DNA from: Phalacrocorax aristotelis
Lineage: Eukaryota > Chordata > Aves > Suliformes > Phalacrocoracidae
DNA: 64,000 bases
Assembly: GCF_949628215.1 (NCBI RefSeq)
Contig: NC_134282.1
Location: 9,174,223-9,238,222 of the forward strand
Reading direction: 5' to 3'
Shown piece by piece: positions 13,301 to 25,700 of the stretch. Within the stretch, counting starts at the first letter, position 1. Each line of letters opens with the position of its first letter. Both the position numbers and the translations under genes were made by a program. The notes under the pieces are model-generated. The model was given only the letters and a program-made list of their open reading frames with translations, did not search any database and was not told where the DNA came from.

Positions 13301-15987
13301 ACATGTACATGCATGCATGCGCACAAGTTAAACATATTACACATATTTTTTTGTATCAAATTTCTTTGAGAAAAATCAGTTTACTTCCATTAATAACTCT
13401 TGTGAAGTACAGTTCAGTAGAACGATTCATAGCTCTTGTTCTCCCCTTTGGAAGGACTTCTTCTGTGGACTACTACTCAAAGTACTAAAATAATGCAGCT
13501 GACACTTGTTTAATGGAAATTAATGAGCTAAAAGAGAAGATACAGTTCCTTCAAGATCAGTATTTCTGCAGACCATGTAATGGAATCCCTGGCTCAATTT
13601 ACATGTTAATACACTTTATCCAGATACAAAGTAGTTGGATTCTTGACACACTGGAGTAGTATCTCTTTGCTCAGGTAGTGAAGCATGGATTGCTTTACCT
13701 CTCCGAATGAATGTGCCAGGCTGAACCTACAGGAATTTTGCTTGTCATGAAAGAGTGATACCCCTAAGTTGAGAAACTTGCAGAGTGGATAAGTTAGGAG
13801 CGTTTTCAACTCTTTCTGCCTTGGCTGCGTTATCAAGTAACTGCACAAACTAGTTTTGAACTCAGATTTGCATCTGTTCAGGATTTTGGTTGCTTTTTGC
13901 CAAAATAGCTTTGGTGGCACTGTCCTTTCCTATTAAAACATAATTATATGTTTAGTGGCACTTTTTACTCACATAGCTTAACCTACATGGATAAAATATG
14001 TTATACAGGTATAGCCTACATAACATTCTGGTCTATGACATAAACAAGATGTTATTTTTCTACTATGTCATCATTGTTGAAATGGTGCAAATTTCTGTAC
14101 AGTTAAGTTCCTAAGCACACGTTCATTTGAAATGACGGTATTTGGCCCAAAGTGTGTGGTTGGTTTGTTTTTTAATTTGCCTTTTTTTTTTTTTTGGTAC
14201 AATACAGTAAGGCATGATCCTGGCTGGGCTGTCCCTGAGCTCTGTAACAGAGAAAGCAAATAACTTTGAGGACCATCCAAATAACTGCTGGTGTTTCTTA
14301 GGAAGGTTTTCTTACAGGATGTTTGTGTCAGCTGATGCAGCCACTTTGGGATTCTGCCTTCATCCCTGACATGCCAGGGAGAACCTTTGTTCTAAGGGGC
14401 CACCGTGGTGGTGTGGAAGAACCCTTTGTGTAGGAACAAAGGAGTATTGTATTGGCATGAACCATGAAAGGGTGGGGAGGGGACTGAAGGGTTTCTTTCA
14501 GATGCACTGCATATATGTATATATCTCAATAGCAACATTTTCCCCATAAATTTTGCTGCCCTGCTGTGACATGAGTTCTGTGTGGGAGCTGAGCAGGAGA
14601 TACGATCTCTCTTTATTTTGTGTAAATTCTTAGTGATGAATATTTGATACGATTTTCTTAATTAAAACATGGTGCCACTTGTATTTTTTTATAGCCTAAA
14701 GCAAAAAGCCTGGCAGTAGGCTGGACCATGATGTGAGAATTATTCCTACACATTTGAAGTAACTAACAGCTTGTGCTTTACTAATTAATGCTAGAAGAGT
14801 GGCCCCAGTTATGGCAAGCTATAACGAAAGCTTATGGCTGGCAAGGGCAAAAGTCCAAGAAATGTAGAAGATGAAGTCTGGCAGAGGTAACGGGTATTAC
14901 TGCTCAGCGTTCCAAATTTTAGTGAAATATGCCTTTATTGTAAACAATACATGGACCATACTCAAAGCATGCTTTGTAATGGAGACTGTGATAGTTTTAA
15001 GATAGAGCAAAACAGAAACAGGCATTCTTGGCTCACACCTGCAGTGGATCATTCAGACTCTCTCTCCTCCCCACAGAGGCAATAATGGGGAGGCAAATCC
15101 CACATCTGCAACTGAACAGCCTCCTCACAAACCTGCAGCAGAAACATCATAGATTAGTATTTGCCTATCAGTCTGTAATACTTGCACTGATCAATGGTGT
15201 TAGTAAACATAAGCATCACTTGACACTTTTTCACCAAGCTATGATCTTCAGCCCCACACCAGCTGCTTCTTCTGGGGAAGAAAACCTTGCCACCTTCCAG
15301 ACTGGAGCAGCCCTGGCTGGGGTGTCCATGAGAGCCCATCTGAGCCAACAGCTTGCTGGCAGGAGACAGGGAAGCCTACTCCCCTCTCCCTTGCCTCCAG
15401 CTTGCAAGATACTGGTACCCCTTCACAGTGCCAATGCTGTTGATTCAATATTGTTCTCTGAGCTCATTCAGCTTGCTAGCCCTCAAGGAACAGCCTGCTT
15501 TTTTTCCTGGGTTTGAGACTTGAATCAATTGAGAGGTACCTGGTGACTGACAGAAGTGGCAGGGATGGTGGTGAGGGGGAGGAGGTCTGTTCAGCCACTG
15601 CAGGGGACCGCAATAAAGATGAGACTGGGATTCTTTCCAGGTGGACCAGAAATGGCAGATATTTCTGAGCTCTTTGTGATCAGATACTTCACCTTCACCC
15701 CTGCAGGAGATAGCATTCGTCTCACCAGAGCATGGGGAAGGGGAAAAGTTCTTCAGGTTCTCCTTTTCCTTTATAGTTGAGTACAGTTGTTGGGGCCCAG
15801 GAAATGTTTGTAGCTAAATTGGTCATTAAGGATAATAAGAGACCTTTTGGCTATGATTTAAGGTTTCTTGTTTTCCTCTGTTTTTTTGAAATCGCTTGAG
15901 CAAAATAGATCTGTGTTCCTCAGCAGAGCTGCAGTCTGGGCTCTTACTGCATGCTGTGGTATTTCATCTGGCGGGATTTGTTACTGG

Positions 15988-16007
15988 CCCGCCCCCCCCC
16001 TCCCCCC
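15988..16007. repeat. C-rich low-complexity tract
   Basis: A short, nearly pure cytosine tract interrupted by G and T: GCCC, G, nine Cs, T, six Cs, GG. It is intronic, with no visible function, and prone to sequencing error. Confidence 0.8.
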
Positions 16008-18093
16008 GGAAGTAGTTTTATGAGGAGGCTTGAACAACAGTGTCCTTACATCCTGCTAGTGGTTTGCTTAAAGACAGTTGGTGGTGTTTGTGCCAAGTGT
16101 GGGTGAGAAAGCAGCTGGGTTGACCAGGGTGAAGGTGGGAGTGAGATAAAATGGGCGACCAAAGTAAGCTTGTAACGGGAAGGGGTATCTGGATTGCTGA
16201 AATGCAAGTCTTGATAAAATAGCAAAGGGAGAAGGAGGATCCAGTGAAAGGATTTGGTGTCAGAACAGGAGATCAAGGAGTTCACGGGTGTTTTGTTTCT
16301 TGTTTTTTTTCCAGCAGCAAATATCAAAGAAATATGAAATGCTGATTTGTTTGGCTGTAACCGTGCATACTAAGTCCTGCTGGGTAGGAAGGATTTTTGT
16401 ACAGACCAACTTGCAAAACAGAAGGCTGAAATTCTTTGAATGGAAGTTCAATGAAATGACTCAAACAAAACCAGCCTTGTTTTGAGTTATAACCACCAGC
16501 TTATTGATGAGTTAACTTCTACTGTTTAGGTCTCTGAAAATAATTGTTCCAATTATTCCCATTGTCCCAGACTGGGGCAGTAGAACAGCGGAGTGGCTAT
16601 GATGGAAACGCTCCCAGGGCTGAAGGGAGTTGTTTCTCACCTCATTGTCACTGATTGGCTTCAGCCCCCTGCTTTCCCCTCACTTGGCTGGCCTTTGTTT
16701 TGTGCTGGCTTGCTGCACATTTCTATTTTAACCGGTTTATAAATATTATTGGCTGGATCCAAGAAAAATTGGCAGTCAGGGGCTTGGCCTAGCAGAGCTC
16801 TGGGGCCTGTGTCCAAAAAGACGGCTCTCCACTCCCAGCACTTATTGGTGATAGCATCTGTGGCAAATTACCCGTGAATACTTTGATGGGTTTGTCTCTG
16901 ATGCTGCTGGCGTTAGAGGTGAAACTCTTTCCTGTGACTGTGCTGGGAGCCACAGCCCTGGCAGGCGAGCAGGGAAGGTGGGGCCCAGCACAGACCTGCG
17001 CAGGGAAGGGTTGCTGCCTGGCTGCTGTGTTCTCCTGGGAAGTTCTCTGCAGTATGCCTCTGAAAATAGTGCAGTGGTTCAGAGGTGAATCCCCGTCTTC
17101 CTCCAAAGCAGCAATGTGCGCTTCTGCCTGCTGATAAAGATGCTTGGTTCAGGCAGCCATCAAAGCTCCTAGGTGCTCTGGGGTGTCCTCAGCTGGTGGC
17201 ATTTCCCAGGAAGGGTATGGCTCCCACCTGTTCTGTTTGGTCCTCTTGGTGATAGCTATGTAATGGGGGTGTAATGGAGGCAGGGGAAGTGGGAAAAGAT
17301 GGTAAAGCTGATTGACAATTTATCCTATGCTTCAGCACAGGTAACACTGATGCTCTGAGTTGAGAGCATCTCTTCCCTGTGCAAAGCTGGGATCCCTTGG
17401 GGCTGGAGGACACAAATTTTGCATGGCTGACATAACTGCGCCACCTCAAAGGTGCTGCTCAAACTGCCTGTTCCCAGGAGAGTTCATCCTTAGCTCCCAT
17501 GGGTGAATGTCTGCCAAGAGCAGGGGTGTGCTTGTGCAGGGGGGGTGCTGAGTGTCTCTGCACCCACATAATGCTACTCTGTGGTCTCAAAATCGTGAGG
17601 TAGTTACCTTTGGACTTTTTTTGTAACCTTCACTGGGGAGAATTTATAGTTTTGTGGTGTTGTCTGATGTGTCTGTTGTTTGTTAAATATGGAACAACAT
17701 CATTAAATGGATTACATTGATCGTCTCTCCATGGCCCCTCAACAGCCTGGAGGGGCTGTGGAGATCGACTGTAACAACAGGTGCCCATCACGGGTGCAGT
17801 GACTGCCGGGTAGGGTGGACTCGCCTCTGCAGCCTTAAACTGGCTAGTTGTAAGCATCGCTGGCAGTCCGGCTCTAGCTCCATCCAAGTGATCCACCTGC
17901 AGCCTTTGCCTGTATATCCTTGGAGATGGGCATGTTTGGAGAGTGAAGGACTGTATTTGTTGTAATGCTTTGCATGAAGCTAATGAACTAGTTTGCTTAA
18001 AGGGCACAGATGAATACTCTTACAGTGCTTGTAGTAGTTGTGCATTTCTTGTGAACTGACGCATAATTATCCCTATCCTGTTTCACTGTGTAG

Positions 18094-18211
18094 GGTCACT
18101 GCCTTTGATGGTGAGCGGAAAGTCATCTTACAATGAGTTACTGGAGTCTGGATAAGAAAAGCTGTCTGCAGTACTGCAGGCACTTCTTGGTGGACAACGG
18201 TGTGTTTCATG
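18094..18211 (+). CDS. PLCH1: PLCH1 alternative first coding exon (exon 1A)
   Basis: A pyrimidine-rich acceptor (TTTCACTGTGTAG) ends at 18093, and the donor ATG|GTAAGT begins at 18212. Translation starts at ATG 18133. It gives 26 codons beginning MSYWSLDKKSC and ending DNGVFH, plus one base, so it leaves in phase 1. Joined to the shared exon at 43695 that base completes Val, giving [12 protein letters not shown] without a break. Bases 18094-18132 would be 5' UTR and hold an ATG at 18108 that opens an out-of-frame 15-codon uORF overlapping the true start. Residues 11 and 15 are cysteines. The phase match and good splice sites support a real alternative N-terminus for the PLC-eta PH domain. I cannot confirm from sequence alone that the isoform is expressed. 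Confidence 0.7.
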
Positions 18212-18289
18212 GTAAGTTACAAGTTATATTTTTGCTTTCTTGTGTTTCCTACTGTCAACTGCAACCGAAATCCCTGAGTGGCGCGTGTG

Positions 18290-18640
18290 TACCTTGCTGG
18301 TGACGCTCTCCTCGGGGCCCGTTAGCAGCATCGGTCCTGCACGAGCCTCGCTTCGGCCGTGCCTTCACCGTGCGGCTGGCGATGGAGGGCTACGGCGTGC
18401 TGCCCGTCGGGTGGGTGCCGGGGCTGCGGCCGCCGCCCCGTTAGCGCGGCGGGGACACGGGCTGGCTGCCGGCGGCGCCGCGCGGGCGCGCCAGGGGGCG
18501 CTTTCTGACCGCCGCCCCCCCGCGCGTGCTGCCGGTGCTCGGCCCCGGGGTCCCTCCTCCGCACGCAGCGGCCGCCCCGCCTGCCCTGGCTCGGCTCAGG
18601 CGTGCGCTTCCGGCCGCCCCCTGTTGGTGAGACCACCGCC
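18290..18640 (+). promoter_or_regulatory. Small intronic CpG island beside exon 1A
   Basis: Immediately after the exon 1A donor the sequence becomes strongly GC- and CpG-rich for about 350 bp, including runs such as GCGGCCGCCGCCCCG and CGCGCGTGCTGCCGG, then returns to AT-leaning DNA. It may be an internal promoter or enhancer CpG island. A short open frame at about 18310-18440 has no recognisable similarity. Function is unknown. Confidence 0.5.
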
Positions 18641-21600
18641 AGGCAGGTGCTCCTGGCAGGGACGTGCTGGAGCCTTAACTAAAGCATCAAAGCCGCGGTT
18701 GGAGCGCAGCCAGCGAGCAGAGGTGCTCTGGGTGTAGATGGTGATTGTACGTGGAGTGAAATGGATTGTGTTCACGTGGTCTGGCACTGCCTTGCACTTG
18801 CACATTTCCTCCGGAGGCAGTTCTAGAATGCTCTAGAGAAATCTGCAGGTATGCATCCCTGTGCTCCTAATGAGGAGGAACTGAAAGAGTCAGGCAGAGC
18901 TTGACTTCCAAGTATTGATCAGATGTTTGTGCAAAACAGATATCGAATAGTCATCCCTAGTCAGCCCCATATCAACCCCTCACATCTCAGTCTTTTGCCA
19001 TTACAGATTATATGCTATGATCATTCAGTTGTTGAAGTATCTTTCCAATAGCAAAGCTGGGAAATACTCTGAAGACATTTTGATATAAAGTACTTCCTTT
19101 TCAGGACCTCTTTTTGTATGCTTAAAACTTGATACATCAACTTAACTGGAGAGGGCATGCATTCTCCATGCAGGTTTCTCTCCCTTTGCTGGGCAGCCCC
19201 GGGGCTCGGTGTAAAGAGCAGTGCTGAGCCGAGCCTGTGCTCCTGCAGCGGGTGAGGGACCACCAGTATTCAGGAGCCGTCCCTGCCTGGAATAGACTCC
19301 TGCAGGTCTAGTCTAATAAAGACAGCTGGACCCCTCCCTGCCCTACTGGGGGGGTGACTTCCTAATGCTGTTTCTGAGAGCCCAAAATTTTGTATTCTTT
19401 ATCCCTTTGAGGTCAGTGATTAAAAACTGTTGCTGTAGGGCAGATTTATGGCACTATTAATAACAGCAGCATGGAATGCCTATAAATTAAAGATAGAAAT
19501 ACTAATCTTTTTCAGAAGCAAAGGGAATTTTTTTCCCTAAAGAACCTACATCTCCATCTTCACTGTGTTTGCCAGGAAGCTGGGAAAGTTTGCAGCTCAC
19601 AGACCTACGATGCAACCCACTGTAAACCAAACTGCATTTTAATCACTGTAGTTATGTCACCATTGATGAAGCTAATGGTTTAGTGGGACGATTAATCATT
19701 TGTCAGTTTGCGCATCTTCTTAACGAAAGCCTATTCAGAGATAACACCATTTTCCCTTGTACTGCTTTTATCTTGCCCATAGGCACTGCTAGTTCATTTT
19801 GGGACACCAGAAGAATGTTAATAACTTCTCTGTAAGTCAGTCTGATAGCGGTGTTGTCACATTAATTCATCTGTGCGCTGCATTTGGGATGTGCATTACA
19901 GGGAAGATGGTTCACAAATCTGTCATTGGTGAACTTGTCATCTCCAGGCACAACTGTTCTGCTTCTCGAATGAAACTGAGATTCATTCCTAGGATTTATC
20001 AGGCCATTTATGCGGTCCCACTGATTCTGGTGGGATCATGTTCCTTCTGAGTTCTTTGACATTGTGGAAGGAGAGAGTTACCTCCCAAATGTCTTCACCC
20101 AGGTTCCCCTTCACTGAGTCTGAGCACTCCTGCTGTGTTTTGGTAAGCGCCCCCGTTAATCACGTTTCTCTCCAGGCAACAGTCTGCTCCCTGGCATGAG
20201 TGTATAAATGGATCAGCTATGTTTTGGATGCATATTTGCAGTTTTGCTATTCCAGATCAAGTGAAGGGTCTGGTCTGTACTCTGACTTCAGATGGCATTT
20301 TATCATAGAGCAGCATGATGTCTTTATCCTGCTAATGGCATGAAGGCTGGATAATGATCCATTAGCACAAAGTCCAGTAATCCATGAATAGCTATTGAGT
20401 GATGAGTCTGTGAAGTGATAATCATCTAAAGTAGACACATAATTAGCAGGAGTCCCAGACCAGAAAGATTCTATGGCCTAATTTTTGTTCTGCATCCATG
20501 ACTAGACAGGATTAATTATTTTTCCCTGACAGAATCCTTTAGGGCTTCCCATTGGTCTCTTCAACCTATGCAAGACACTGCACTGACAGTTACTTTCACT
20601 CGGAATATATGGAGGGAGACAAAGTCACCACTGGACAGTGACAGAGGTGGCAGTTCCCAACAGCACAATGTAAGGAGACGAGTGCATATCACCAGGAATT
20701 AGCATGTTGCTCCTGATGCTTGAGAGAAGTTGGTTTCGTTTCCTATGGGACTGGGCAGATACAGATAAAAGGGTTGATGGAGCTTTTCAAGGATTTGCTT
20801 TTTGTCAGTGAGCCTCCTGATCCTGTAGGTCCTGAGAAAGGGCAGCGGGACTGCTGGGAGTGAGCAGCTGGGTGCTCGTCCCCATTTCTGATGGCAGTCT
20901 TGTAGTTAAGGTTGACACATCCTCCTTGCCTCTCTGACAGCCCAAGTGGGACTGAGCGGTGACCTTTGGGCTTTGCATGACTAAACGAATACTGAACAAA
21001 TAAATTGGGACTTACCTGTGTCTGAGACCATATTTTCTCCAGCAGCTGTGAGGAAATTGTACTTGTTTAAAACTTTTTTACACCACTACGAAATTACGGA
21101 AGAAAATCTAATGTGAAGTCTATGTGGGAAGGGTACTATCTGTTAGCAGGGAAGGTACTGTGATCCAACCCCTTGTGATTTGCTGACATTTCAGTGCTTG
21201 GGTTGTATGTGTCCAGCTCTAGTGTCTATTAATTCTAATTTACAGTGTTTTCATGATTAATTTTTTTGTAGTTATTACTATCATAGTTTCATAAACTCAC
21301 ATTGAGAACATGGCTTTTCAGGGAGCAACCACACAGAGGGGTTGATTAGCTTATTATCTACATTTATGAATGCTAATATTCTGTAATCGTTAAACAGAAA
21401 GCAGCTGTGGCATGTTCAGCAAATAGCTGATTTTTGTCTTGGTGGTTCTGAAAAGAGCTGTTCATACTTACCTTATCAGAGTCAGTTACTTATGCCAATT
21501 ATCTTTTCTTCTTAAGTTCTCTCAGAAATACAAGCCTTTTGTTTAAATTGCATTTCCATAATTACAATTAATTCTGTCTCTTGGTTTCTAATTTTATCTT

Positions 21601-22138
21601 CTGGCCTTTCCACCTTTTTCCATACCTGTGTCAATAGGGACTTGACTGCTATTGGTAGAATGCCATCTTAATTCAGCCTTGCTCATATCATCTAAACTGC
21701 ATTATTTCATTCAGAGCAATTGACTAATTCAGTCTTATCAGGCTTGTCTGGAAGGTTGCATTACAGTGGCATGGTTATCATCTTAATTGAACCTGTAATC
21801 TGGAAGAACTGTTGCACCTCTGGTGCAAGCCAGCCAGATAAAAATATCACACTGCATCAGCTGGTGTTCTTAAAAAGCATAGAAACATCTTTCTCCATGG
21901 AGACTTCAGGACTGGAAGCATCTACAGAGGCGCACAATATGAACTTTGCTGCTCAACTGTGTTCATGTCTGGTGTTTCCTTCATACCCTTCTGGGACCTG
22001 CATTGCTTTAAGAACCTGAAGAGGTGGTTTGCCTCCAGCTGAGGTGTTTAAATGCAAGAAACTCTTGTGGACTGCACAAATAAGAATGTCAAAGCTCTGC
22101 GTTTATTGGGAGTAGCTTAAACATTTTGGTTTGTGTTC

Positions 22139-22275
22139 AAAAAAAAAAAAAAAACAAAACCCCAAAACCGCAACAAACAAAAAACACCCCAAAACCCAAA
22201 CCATCCAACCAAAAAAACCCCCAGAACTAACCAACCCCTACCTCTGCCCCAACAAACAAACAAAAACCAACAAAG
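22139..22275. repeat. A/C-rich low-complexity repeat
   Basis: A run of 16 As is followed by about 120 bases made almost only of A and C (AAAACCCC, AACAAACAAA and similar units). The open frames over it on both strands are low-complexity artefacts. It may be the decayed tail of a retroelement, but no body is recognisable. Confidence 0.85.
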
Positions 22276-22649
22276 GCAGTGTGGGGGGAAACCCAACTTA
22301 GAGCAGGAACTCCCAAATGAGACTGCAGCACTGCAGGTATAACCTGCTGTGGTGCACAGTACCTCTGTGTGAATGTCAACGAACCTCATATGGAAGACAA
22401 ACAGTGAATGCTTCTGCTCCAATGTGGGAGATCATCAGCTGCAAGTGAGGAGGTGGTAGAGAACAAACCATATGAGATACGGCAACAGGAGGACAGCACC
22501 TTGCTTGTGTGATGCATTAATTGAAGGCAGATGCAATTTTGAGCGTTGTGGAGTAAGACGAAGGTGTTAGTGCTGCGAAGCCCAGCCTAATGCAGTTCCA
22601 GTCAGCAATATTGGAGCAAGGGGAGTTTGGGACCAGGCAGAGAAAAGGA

Positions 22650-22750
22650 CTATGGAAGTGGAGATGAGTCTGGTTTGTTTAGCTTGGAAAATCAAAGACT
22701 GAGAGGGGATGTGACTGCTGAATATAAATGCATTGTGAAGGGAGAGCCCA
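22650..22750 (+). mobile_element. Probable old CR1/L3-type LINE fragment, sense
   Basis: The stretch GTTTAGCTTGGAAAATCAAA, followed by a GACTGAGAGGGGATGTGA stretch and then a TGAATATAAATGCAT element, resembles the widespread CR1/L3 3' motif (LFSLEKRRLRGDL-like coding followed by 'ATA..TACAAATA'). Divergence is high and the ends are uncertain. It has no intact reading frame. The call is from memory of the family pattern; a RepeatMasker run would settle it. Confidence 0.4.
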
Positions 22751-25700
22751 GGGAAGAAAAGGCTTATTTGAACTGATGGGGAAAGTTGGCACAAAAGCAA
22801 ACTGAAAATTGTCTGCAAGTATGTAAATGGACACAGGAAAAACTAACGTACTTTGAGGTGGAGATTGATAAGTTTGGAAAAATTGTTAAAGCATCCTAAC
22901 TGTGCTCTTGCTCTGAAGTTGTAAATGCAATTAGTAGCAAGCAATATGTTGATTAATGTGAATATAAGGCTGGAGAACTACTTAAGTCATCCCAGTTCAG
23001 TTCCTGTGTACAGTGAACAGCAAATACAAACAGCAGTGTTTCCTTTCAATTCTGGAAAATGCTTCCGTACACAGATCAGGCTGCTCTCTACCACATTATA
23101 ATGATACTTTGAGACATTTGCATGTTGTTAGGTGAGAAAAAGCATTGATACACAACTGTGTGGCTTTCCACATGGCTTTAATGCATTGTCTTTGAGTAAT
23201 GACTGAAAATTCATATGGGTAATGCTGAAGTACTATGTGCATCAAAATGGCCTAAGGATTTCTCATTTTATTTGGAAAAGCTGCTAATAGCTGCATTTGC
23301 AGGATATTAAAATTCTTATCTGTTTATATCTTAAATTTCTGGTTACAGAAGTGGAGGTTGCTGCTGTGTTTGTGGTCTAGGGAGCCTTATCTGCCTAGAA
23401 GCAAAAATGTCAGTTTTCTTCAGTAACAGCGAGATACAGCACAGTGTGTGCACACAGAGAATAACAAACTGAAGACAGATCTGGGTTTAAGCTATTTTAG
23501 CAGTTTCTGTAGAATAGAGCAGATAAGCAATTATAATGTTCGGAATAGCCTTGAGGACTTGACGAACCCACTTTCTTTTCGTTCCTGTTGCAAACAGCGC
23601 CAAAATACAAAGTGCATCATGCCTCTAGGCTTGGAAAAATATTTTTTTTTCATTTTCTCAGGGTTTTCAAGCATATTTTGTTTGTTTGCTGGTAATAACA
23701 ATGTATGAATGGCAATGTTGTCAGACCAAACATCCATCTGCTTTGCTAGCAGATGTTTGGGGCTAAAAGTGTAAAGGGGGGAAAAAACCCCATTGTGTAT
23801 GTAATAACCCTTCCTGTGGCACACGTTCCCAGTGCCTGCTGGTTAGCAACGTAAGTACTTCCCCAGCCAGAAGCTGCATCTAGATAATTGCATTTATTAA
23901 CTTTTACATGATAAGATTTTTTTTTCTAAAGTTTTTTTTTTTTAATTCACTCATGTTTGTGACCATCTGTGGGAATTAACTCCAAAATTTATGTTGGTTG
24001 GTGTAAACCTTCTGCTTGAAAGGACACAGTAATTTAATGCAACCATGCCACATTCAGGCTGTAATGGATGGGAGCAGGTTTGGTTACTCGATTACTTCAC
24101 CTTTGAAAGGCCATTGACTGGATGTACTGAACTGAGGGCTGAGCTTGTAAGGTCGATAGGTACTTAAGTCACGTTAGGCATTTTGGTAGCTTCAAATGTC
24201 TGCTCTCTAACATTTTACTGAGGAAATGGATGGAGAACATTGTGGTGGTAACACTTTCTTCTGCCCCTGGGAAAGGGAAAGTGGCAAGAATGGGAACTTC
24301 ATTTTAGACTTCAATATTGAAGTCCTGAGTTGCTGCAGTGCTGCTTTGGTGCAGTGCTGCCATGGATATCAGTACTTCCGCTTACTTCAGATGGCACTTT
24401 GAGATAGGCCACTCAAACATTTGTCTTGTGCTGGCACTAAGCAAACAATATTTTTCAGTAATTATTTTCCCATCTGACAAAGTGCAGTGAGCTCTCTGAC
24501 CCAGCCACCAGAGAACTTCAGGAGAAAATGCTGACTGCTGGTCTGGATTCCAGCATGTGTTCCTAGACTCTTGTTTCAGGATCAACCAGCTCATCCTTCA
24601 AAAGGTTCTTCCAAATTGCCTGCTCGTATACATCCCAAGGTGGGGTGGCAAGGACCCCAATAAGCAATTGACCAAGGCAATTGCTTATTTTGAGAGATCA
24701 TCTCAAAGATTTCCCAAATATAACGGATGCAATTGTGCATCACCTTTGTTAGATGAGCACCTACTGCTGTTACACAACCAGTTTTGGACAGCTTTGCAAG
24801 AGATTGCTATAGCAGGTGTTATTGCAGTGTTTTCCATTAATTTCAGTCCGGTAAGTTGAGCTTTTGTGCTAGTTCTTGTAGGATATTTTTGCCTCAGTAG
24901 TCTTGAACTTTTGTGCCCAATGAATGTGAACATAAAGTGCATTATGTTTTACTTCTTATACCGTAAAATGGTCTATTTTGGTTATTAGAGCACAAGAGTT
25001 TTTGGGGAACAATATTAAATCTTTGCCGAATTGCATGGATACGTTAGGCTTGATGTTTGCTGGTGGGCAATGCTTTATAATTAGCTCTGCTGAAGCTTCA
25101 TGCAAGCCCTGTGCTTGAAGCTACAGTGCTAAAGTTGCCAGATGTAGACCTCAGAATTCAGGCTTATATCTTAATAGTCAGCTTCAATTTAAGTTTTATA
25201 ATGATGCTTGGGAAAGCAGGACAATTTAATAGTGTGGTAATTTTTATTTTGGTTTATATTCTCATATATATAGCTAAATATCCACAATTCAGTCCTTGAG
25301 ACAATCAGATATAACTGAAAATGTATATGCAAGAAGGGCATTAAAGAATTTATTTATTAAAATTCACATAGATTAAAAAAGTGCCTAAAACGCCTGAAGA
25401 AACTGCCTTTTGGTGCTTCATTGAGTGTGTAACTACAGTTAAGAACCCCGTGTCTGTCACTAGATGCATCCTTTGGTTAAAGGAGTTTCATGTGTGGGAT
25501 CTGTCTCGGTCTCGAGCCGGTGTGTCAGGCGGTTGAGTTCTAATGCCAGGTGTTTTTCCCCTTCCATCTTTGTATATTTGTCAGCTTTCCAAAGAACCAT
25601 GTTTTCATTAATGACAAATGTGTAGTTGATAAAAGCTTTAATCTGATAAAAATGACAAGTTTTTCAGGCAGCTAATATAAACTCTTATTCATTGCTAGCT

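Larger units (their letters stand above)
4083..18093 (+). other. PLCH1: First (5' UTR) intron of PLCH1, no exon seen
   Basis: About 14 kb of AT-leaning sequence between the CpG-island donor and the exon at 18094. Open frames are short. The longest is 162 codons at 15028-15516 on the + strand, and I do not recognise it. A C-rich tract lies at 15988-16007 and a short AT repeat at about 14510-14525. An AATAAA at 4344-4349 directly follows the putative first exon. No well-preserved transposon was recognised. Confidence 0.5.

Noticed and set aside
22117..22422. Open frames over the A/C-rich tract on both strands
   Set aside because: Low-complexity Lys/Asn/Pro or Phe/Trp/Gly translations of a simple repeat.
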